Positions 6,709 through 10,425 of a stretch of 10,425 bases of DNA are shown one piece after another. The notes under the pieces are model-generated. The model saw only the letters and a list, made by a program, of their open reading frames with translations, made no database searches and was not told the origin of the DNA. How positions within the stretch are numbered: position 1 is the stretch's first letter; the number at the start of each line of letters is the position of its first letter. This stretch comes from Chlamydiota bacterium (GTDB taxonomy: Bacteria > Chlamydiota > Chlamydiia > Chlamydiales > JAJFMI01), in assembly GCA_021772235.1 (NCBI GenBank), contig JAJFMI010000141.1, positions 1-10,425 on the forward strand. Reading direction: 5' to 3'. The position numbers were made by a program, and so were the translations under genes.

Positions 6709-7322
6709 ATTAAAATTCCTTCCTGTAATATTTTTTTATCGCTCATGCGAAGGATGCATTCTAGTGAATTTTTCTTTTTGCATCTAGAAAAAATTAGAAG
6801 GTCATGAGCGAGGCGAATAGAGAATCCGAGCAGCAATAAAAATGGCAGAAGAAGTAACCAGGAGTAAAATAGTCCTATTGCGCTTGAAGTCACTGCAAGC
6901 GTTAGAAAAAGGAAGGCTTCTTTTGGCGTGCGAAATAGCGGCCCTAGCCACTTGCGAAAGCGTGATTTTGACTTATCAAAGGCGATGATCTCTTCAAACC
7001 GTGGCTCATCAAAAGCAATGCGCATGATATGTACCAGTTCGTGATTCCAAATCTCCTCGTTTTCTGCATAGCGCTTGCGCACCTGCAAAAAAGGAATTTT
7101 CACGCCTTCATGTTCAATAATCCATGTAGCTGCCGCTTCCCACGGAGAGAGCTTTTTATTTGATATCTTGTAGAGCAACCAGGGAAGATGAAATTTGCCC
7201 ACCTGCACATTTTCCAGACCCAACATTTGTGGATTTTGTGCCGCTTCTTTGGTTATTCTAATGCGTTTTGCAAATGCTAAGTCACTTTCAGCGGGACCTT
7301 GTAAGAATTGTTCTCTGTCCAT
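6705..7322 (-). CDS. membrane protein with HExxH zinc-peptidase-like motif
   Basis: A 205-residue protein without a signal peptide. Residues 94-98 read HELVH inside IWNHELVHIMRIAFDEPRFE, the zinc-binding HExxH signature of metallopeptidases, with acidic residues shortly after (D105, E106, E110, E111) as possible third ligands. Two hydrophobic segments follow (about 134-150 and 154-173), then a basic and polar tail, so the motif domain and the tail should lie on the same side, probably the cytosol. It may be an inner-membrane protease, or a protein that keeps only the fold; no known family is obvious. It sits between the GT32 pair and the sulfotransferase, overlapping the former by 35 bases and the latter by ATGA. 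A role in processing or quality control of the exported enzymes would be speculation. No good Shine-Dalgarno precedes the ATG. A stop six codons upstream makes 7322 the only credible ATG start. Confidence 0.75.
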   Translation of the reverse strand: MDREQFLQGPAESDLAFAKRIRITKEAAQNPQMLGLENVQVGKFHLPWLLYKISNKKLSPWEAAATWIIEHEGVKIPFLQVRKRYAENEEIWNHELVHIMRIAFDEPRFEEIIAFDKSKSRFRKWLGPLFRTPKEAFLFLTLAVTSSAIGLFYSWLLLLPFLLLLGFSIRLAHDLLIFSRCKKKNSLECILRMSDKKILQEGILI

Positions 7323-8175
7323 AAATAATAAAGAGTACTAGAAAAAAGAGTATCCAGTACATATGCTTTTCCTGCGAATTGAGTTTTTGTAATACGCTTT
7401 TGACAAAGCGTTCCGAGTCGGGCAGCCAAAGCTTTTGCTCTTGATGCGTTAAATATTCGCTTGTAAAGGTCTTCGCTGGATAGATGCGATCATGCTTTTC
7501 AATGTTTTCTTCAATTGCTTCTTGAAAAGGGATAAGCGTATGAAATTTTGTGCGATAGAAAAGTGCATCCGTACTCTGCCCAGAAAATAGATTGGGGTTC
7601 CAAACTCTTTTGATTTTCTCAAGCGTCGCTTTTAGGATAGGATGACCTTTCTGCGCAGCAATGATATGGGGACTTATTTGTACGGAGCTACTCAGTTGCG
7701 AGTTTCGTAATGGTGCAAGGCCTGTATAAAAAGTATGGGAATTATTGAGTGCTTGTAGATTTTTTTTTGGCAAGGTATCGCAATCAAGATAGACCCCCCC
7801 CTCCCGGTAGAGAATTTCATAGGAGGACAGTGCGGCACGCTCCCCCTCGTTATCTGACTGCGCAAAAAGTTTGCTTTGATTAAGCAAAAGAACTTCTACA
7901 TTTGGGTGTGGTTTATCACGAGAACGATCACTCCAAAGATTTATTTGCCAATCGGGATGAAGTTTTGCCCAAGCTGCAATATTCTTTTTTGCATCTTGTG
8001 GCAGAGCGCTTCCTCCCACCCAGATAAAATGCAGGATTTTTGGGATTTCTCCTCCCTCTTCAAAGCTCTCATAATGATTTTCGTAGAAGGCAAGCTTATT
8101 CTGATCTTCTTGTGTACGGACAAATGTGGGGTCACCCATTTGGGTAATAAATAGGAGCAGAAGATTTAACAACAT
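7288..8175 (-). CDS. GT32-type (OCH1-like) glycosyltransferase with N-terminal signal and C-terminal membrane anchor
   Basis: A 295-residue protein with the DXD sugar-binding fold shared by yeast OCH1-like mannosyltransferases and bacterial GT32 enzymes. Key blocks: IPKILHFIWVGGSALP (44-59), NIAAWAKLHPDWQINLWSD (65-83), and ALSSYEILYREGGVYLDCD (115-133), whose DCD at 131-133 is the metal and donor-binding DXD. The N-terminus (MLLNLLLLFITQMG) is a short signal or anchor. Residues 272-287 (around MYWILFFLVLFIIYG) are a C-terminal membrane helix followed by the basic tail QRTILTRSR. The start at 8175 is preferred over an in-frame ATG at 8232, because AAGGAG lies 6 bases upstream and this start overlaps the previous gene by only 10 bases. 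It belongs to the - strand operon. The donor sugar is not predictable. Confidence 0.88.
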   Translation of the reverse strand: MLLNLLLLFITQMGDPTFVRTQEDQNKLAFYENHYESFEEGGEIPKILHFIWVGGSALPQDAKKNIAAWAKLHPDWQINLWSDRSRDKPHPNVEVLLLNQSKLFAQSDNEGERAALSSYEILYREGGVYLDCDTLPKKNLQALNNSHTFYTGLAPLRNSQLSSSVQISPHIIAAQKGHPILKATLEKIKRVWNPNLFSGQSTDALFYRTKFHTLIPFQEAIEENIEKHDRIYPAKTFTSEYLTHQEQKLWLPDSERFVKSVLQKLNSQEKHMYWILFFLVLFIIYGQRTILTRSR

Positions 8176-9158
8176 CGTCTTCTCCTTACAAAAGTCAGTA
8201 CTACTCCCAATGCGAGTAGGCAATAAAAGCATCGCTGTTGCTTTGTGAGCTGTCGAAATTTATCTTTTACTTCTTTTTCTAGCGGGCTCCGCTTTTCAAT
8301 TCCTGCCCAGCTGGTTCCATAATAGTGAAAGGAGTAGAGGGGTTGAAACCCTTTTTGAGGATAGAAATAGCACGCGGGTAGCACAATGTCGGTGTAACCT
8401 TCTTGATCAAGATTTTTTTGCAAAGAGCGTGTCATTGCCATATAAGTGCTATGCATCACATATTCGCGCACAGACTTAGGCGAGGTCTGAGGAAACAGCT
8501 CTTTGCTCTCCTCCCAATAATCTTTAATCTCTTCAATTGCCCCATTAATTATTGGGTGATTTTGCACGGCTCCGATGATGCCAATTCCTGCAGTAATCGA
8601 GTAGCCCGCAACGCGCTCATGTGGCATTTCCAGACAGGCGTAAAAATCATATCCGCAATGGAGGCCGTCAAAAGAACGTAAACAGTTCGCGTCGTGATCA
8701 ATATATACGCCTCCCATCTGCTGCAAAATTTCATAACGCAAAAGGTCTGATTTCTGTCCCCAATTCGTAGACTCTTTATAATAATTTTCTAAGTGCTGGA
8801 ACGAAAAATCTTCTGTTCGATGCATCACCATTCCATTTACAGGTAGCGGCCTCTCTCGATCTGTCCAAAAATGAAATGTCCAATTAGGATGCGTGCCCAT
8901 CCACATGCGAATATTTTCAACAGATTCTGTAGGAAACGGGCGCGGTCCTAACCAAATTAGATGAAGGTGGGGCGGGATTTTATGTGCACTATTTTCTCTG
9001 TTTTGCAGATAAGAATTCCTCTCATAGAGATCTGCATAGCGCGCTAATTGAGTGCGATCTTCTTCTTGACTCACAAAATTCCAGCAACTACTTTTCTCTC
9101 CCATAAGAGTAAAAAAATCTTGGCCAAAAAAAAGAAGTACCATAACAAATAAATGCAC
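8166..9158 (-). CDS. GT32-type glycosyltransferase with C-terminal membrane anchor, GTG start
   Basis: A 330-residue GT32 protein, paralogous to the next gene of the operon. Conserved blocks: IPPHLHLIWLGPRPFP (61-76), NIRMWMGTHPNWTFHFWTD (82-100), and SDLLRYEILQQMGGVYIDHD (137-156) with DXD as DHD at 154-156. HYYGTSW (278-284) matches the late H-x-x-x-SW block of the family. The N-terminus (MHLFVMVLLFFGQDFF) is hydrophobic but starts without lysine or arginine. Residues 310-324 form a C-terminal membrane helix ending in the basic tail RRRRCC. The start is a GTG that shares its G with the TAG stop of the previous gene (TAGTG), preceded by a purine-rich GAGGGGGAG. A later ATG at residue 6 is the alternative. 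Probably an active, membrane-tethered sugar transferase; substrate unknown. Confidence 0.88.
   Translation of the reverse strand: MHLFVMVLLFFGQDFFTLMGEKSSCWNFVSQEEDRTQLARYADLYERNSYLQNRENSAHKIPPHLHLIWLGPRPFPTESVENIRMWMGTHPNWTFHFWTDRERPLPVNGMVMHRTEDFSFQHLENYYKESTNWGQKSDLLRYEILQQMGGVYIDHDANCLRSFDGLHCGYDFYACLEMPHERVAGYSITAGIGIIGAVQNHPIINGAIEEIKDYWEESKELFPQTSPKSVREYVMHSTYMAMTRSLQKNLDQEGYTDIVLPACYFYPQKGFQPLYSFHYYGTSWAGIEKRSPLEKEVKDKFRQLTKQQRCFYCLLALGVVLTFVRRRRCC
8182..8187 (-). promoter_or_regulatory. Shine-Dalgarno site deciding the second GT32 start
   Basis: AAGGAG on the - strand lies 6 bases before the ATG at 8175. The longer alternative start at 8232 would add 19 residues encoded inside the preceding gene and would bury the hydrophobic signal behind a polar extension, so the shorter protein is favoured. 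Confidence 0.8.
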
Positions 9159-9961
9159 TACTCCCCCTCAGAAAACAGAAGTTTTTTTCCCGTTTCAAGT
9201 CGATTATCTACATAGTAGACAGACTTGGAAAAAAACGTTTTCTCCCCAGCTTTATCATATAGTGGTTTTAGATGCGCCTCTTCATTGAGAGCAAACAAAT
9301 CCAATTGTGGCAATTGTTTGATTAAAGAGAACTCAAAGGCCTTAAAAACAGAAGGGAAAGATAGCGACTTGGGCCATTTATGTTTATCTATTTGGATTTT
9401 TATCCAACGCCGCTCTAACCCCAATTTATATTGCGGATAGGTAGAGAGCTGACCAAGCAGAAGCTGGCAATTGTTTTGCGCCATCTTGTGATTGAGAAGT
9501 TGCACAACAAATTCATGTGGCAGCCAGTTTTTTCCCTCAAATGGCACAACTAGAGAATCACGGGGCGCCTCTTGCAAAACCTCATTTACAAAAGCACAGA
9601 GCTCTTTCCGATCGCCTCTCACACTCTGCTCAATAGAGAGAGATTTCTCTTCAATGTACTTATGTGCTTTTTCCCACGTACCGTCTGTAGAATTCTCATC
9701 TAATATATAGAGGTGAAGTTTGCCATACTCTTGTTTTGCAAAAGTAGAGAGACAGCGGGAAATAGCTTGCTCGTAATTGTGCATGTGAAGAAAAACGAAA
9801 ACATCTTTTTCAGGAGTTTCTTGGGCCCCCATTAGTTCAGAAGGCAAATGAGGGACTTTTATCTCCCGTTCACGATTTTCTTGCCATTTATGGGCTTTTT
9901 TACCCGCCACTGCACCTGCGAAAAACAGCGCCGCACATATAAGAATATTCTTGAATCTCAT
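9158..9961 (-). CDS. degenerate GT2-like protein lacking the DxD motif, N-terminal anchor
   Basis: A 267-residue protein and the first gene of the five-gene operon. Residues 5-20 are a hydrophobic signal or anchor (NILICAALFFAGAVAG), followed by a basic linker. The rest aligns by pattern with the GT2 paralogues on the + strand: VFVFLHMHNYEQAISRCL (54-71) with PSYNNE...; YILDENSTDGTWEKA (85-99) with FINDCSSDKTLEL; LVVPFEGKNWLPHEF (137-151) with ILTLDGDDMLASPYV; and FFSKSVYYVDN (243-253) with FIPHVLYIYND. The metal-binding DGDD is replaced by EGKN (142-145), and the conserved HLRTF and WD positions are also lost. If it is a GT2 descendant it is probably inactive as a transferase, perhaps acting as a scaffold or regulatory partner of the GT32 enzymes. 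The reading frame is full length with no disruption, so it is not an ordinary pseudogene. No Shine-Dalgarno is convincing; GGGG lies 4 bases before the ATG. Confidence 0.78.
   Translation of the reverse strand: MRFKNILICAALFFAGAVAGKKAHKWQENREREIKVPHLPSELMGAQETPEKDVFVFLHMHNYEQAISRCLSTFAKQEYGKLHLYILDENSTDGTWEKAHKYIEEKSLSIEQSVRGDRKELCAFVNEVLQEAPRDSLVVPFEGKNWLPHEFVVQLLNHKMAQNNCQLLLGQLSTYPQYKLGLERRWIKIQIDKHKWPKSLSFPSVFKAFEFSLIKQLPQLDLFALNEEAHLKPLYDKAGEKTFFSKSVYYVDNRLETGKKLLFSEGE
9161..9169 (-). promoter_or_regulatory. Shine-Dalgarno site supporting the GTG start of the first GT32 gene
   Basis: GAGGGGGAG on the - strand directly precedes TAGTG. The GAGG part lies 7 bases before the GTG at 9158, a workable spacing, which supports GTG initiation coupled to termination of the upstream gene. 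Confidence 0.65.
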
Positions 9962-9970
9962 TGGGCCCCA

Positions 9971-9999
9971 AGTATATCAAAAATTGACAGGGCTTGCAA
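9971..9999 (-). promoter_or_regulatory. predicted sigma-70-type promoter of the five-gene operon
   Basis: On the - strand TTGCAA (9999-9994) is followed by a 17-base spacer and TATACT (9976-9971), close to the housekeeping consensus. The expected transcription start is near 9963-9965, only 2-4 bases before the ATG at 9961, which would give a nearly leaderless transcript. That either is real or argues against this promoter. Confidence 0.5.
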
Positions 10000-10023
10000 T
10001 AAATAGGGAAAAGTACATATGAT
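9994..10023 (+). promoter_or_regulatory. predicted sigma-70-type promoter of topA
   Basis: On the + strand TTGCAA (9994-9999) is followed by an 18-base spacer and TATGAT (10018-10023). This predicts transcription from about 10030 and a leader of about 24 bases before the topA ATG. Because TTGCAA is its own reverse complement, the same six bases serve as the -35 box of the divergent operon promoter. Confidence 0.55.
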
Positions 10024-10053
10024 CAATAGACTATTAGTATATTCCAAATTTAG

Positions 10054-10425
10054 ATGAAAAAGGCCTTAATTATCGTCGAGTCACCGACGAAAATAAAAAC
10101 AATAAAGAAGTTTCTCGGAAGAAATTACAATCTAGCCTCTTCCGTTGGCCATATTCGTGATCTTCCAGTTAAAAAATTTGGTATAGATCTTGAAAATGAT
10201 TTTACCCCCGAATACGAATCTCTCCCCGATAAAAAAGATGTCATTGCCAAACTAAAAAAAGCGGCCAAAGAAGCTGATATCGTCTATCTCTGCCCCGATC
10301 CCGACCGTGAAGGAGAGGCGATTGCGTGGCACCTCGCCTCAATTCTACCCAAAGGCACCAAGTGCAAAAGGGTTACTTTCAATGCGATTACTAAGAATGC
10401 CGTTGAAGAAGCCCTCAAACACCCC
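10054..10425 (+). CDS. topA: DNA topoisomerase I, N-terminal part (3' end outside window)
   Basis: The first 124 residues of type IA DNA topoisomerase I, which relaxes negatively supercoiled DNA in the cytosol. The Toprim domain is clear: MKKALIIVESPTKIKTIKKF with the catalytic glutamate in VESP (residue 9), SVGHIRDLP (30-38) and the metal-binding acidic motif DPDREGEAIAWH (about 93-104), followed by FNAITK. The sequence has the flavour of chlamydial TopA, including KKFGID and LPDK. The frame is open to the end of the window; a full enzyme would be roughly 700-870 residues. The ATG at 10054 is the natural family start, although no Shine-Dalgarno sequence precedes it. It marks a housekeeping boundary of the glycan-enzyme block. 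Confidence 0.97.
   Translation, partial: MKKALIIVESPTKIKTIKKFLGRNYNLASSVGHIRDLPVKKFGIDLENDFTPEYESLPDKKDVIAKLKKAAKEADIVYLCPDPDREGEAIAWHLASILPKGTKCKRVTFNAITKNAVEEALKHP

Noticed and set aside
7876..8154. 92-codon open frame on the + strand
   Set aside because: Antisense to the GT32 coding region; composition and sequence do not resemble a protein family.
8176..8232. Longer N-terminus for the second GT32 gene starting at 8232
   Set aside because: It would lie inside the preceding gene and place a polar stretch before the hydrophobic signal, while an ideal Shine-Dalgarno sits in front of the ATG at 8175.
8403..8681. 92-codon open frame on the + strand
   Set aside because: Antisense to the conserved DXD region of the first GT32 gene; a shadow frame.
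9158..9961. Calling the degenerate GT2-like gene a pseudogene
   Set aside because: The frame is complete, has a signal segment and is overlapped precisely by the next gene; only catalytic residues are lost.
9984..9989. Perfect TTGACA as the -35 box of topA
   Set aside because: No acceptable -10 box lies 16-18 bases downstream; TTGCAA with TATGAT fits better.
1..10425. Mobile element, integrase, CRISPR array or RNA gene
   Set aside because: No transposase or recombinase motifs, terminal inverted repeats, regularly spaced repeats or tRNA/rRNA-like stretches were seen; repeats present are paralogous coding sequence.

Overview
The window looks like part of a chromosome from an environmental chlamydia (order Chlamydiales or Parachlamydiales; a Simkania-like lineage is my best guess). 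The evidence is the AT-rich composition, the chlamydial character of the topA start at the right edge, and the unusual density of small exported glycosyltransferase-like proteins. This assignment is inferred from protein character, not from a database search.

Layout: (1) Positions 1-2946, + strand: four tandem family-2 glycosyltransferase (GT2) paralogues, the first truncated by the window edge, joined by ATGA or short overlaps into one translationally coupled run. (2) 2933-4000, - strand: a secreted protein of GT-B-like appearance, converging on and overlapping the end of the GT2 run. (3) 4098-5824, + strand: a two-gene coupled unit made of an exported SAM-methyltransferase-like protein and a second exported GT-B-like protein. 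(4) 9961 down to 5899, - strand: a five-gene overlapping operon in transcription order: a degenerate GT2-like protein that has lost its DxD motif, two GT32-type (OCH1-like, 'DXD sugar-binding') glycosyltransferases, a membrane protein with an HExxH zinc-protease motif, and a PAPS-dependent sulfotransferase. (5) 10054 to the right edge, + strand: the N-terminal part of DNA topoisomerase I (topA), a housekeeping gene bordering the accessory block.

The theme is glycan building and decoration: up to nine glycosyltransferase-like proteins plus a methyltransferase and a sulfotransferase. Almost every one with a visible N-terminus starts with a signal peptide or a single N-terminal hydrophobic anchor, and the two GT32 proteins also carry a C-terminal membrane anchor. 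Nucleotide-sugar, SAM and PAPS enzymes are normally cytosolic in bacteria. A signal-sequence-bearing set therefore recalls the type II topology of eukaryotic Golgi enzymes. It suggests either membrane-tethered assembly of a modified surface glycan or delivery outside the bacterial cytoplasm, perhaps into the host vacuole or secretory pathway. That system-level reading is inference; the individual domain calls for GT2, GT32, sulfotransferase and topA are well supported by motifs. I saw no RNA genes, insertion sequences or CRISPR arrays, and no gene-free stretch above 300 bases.
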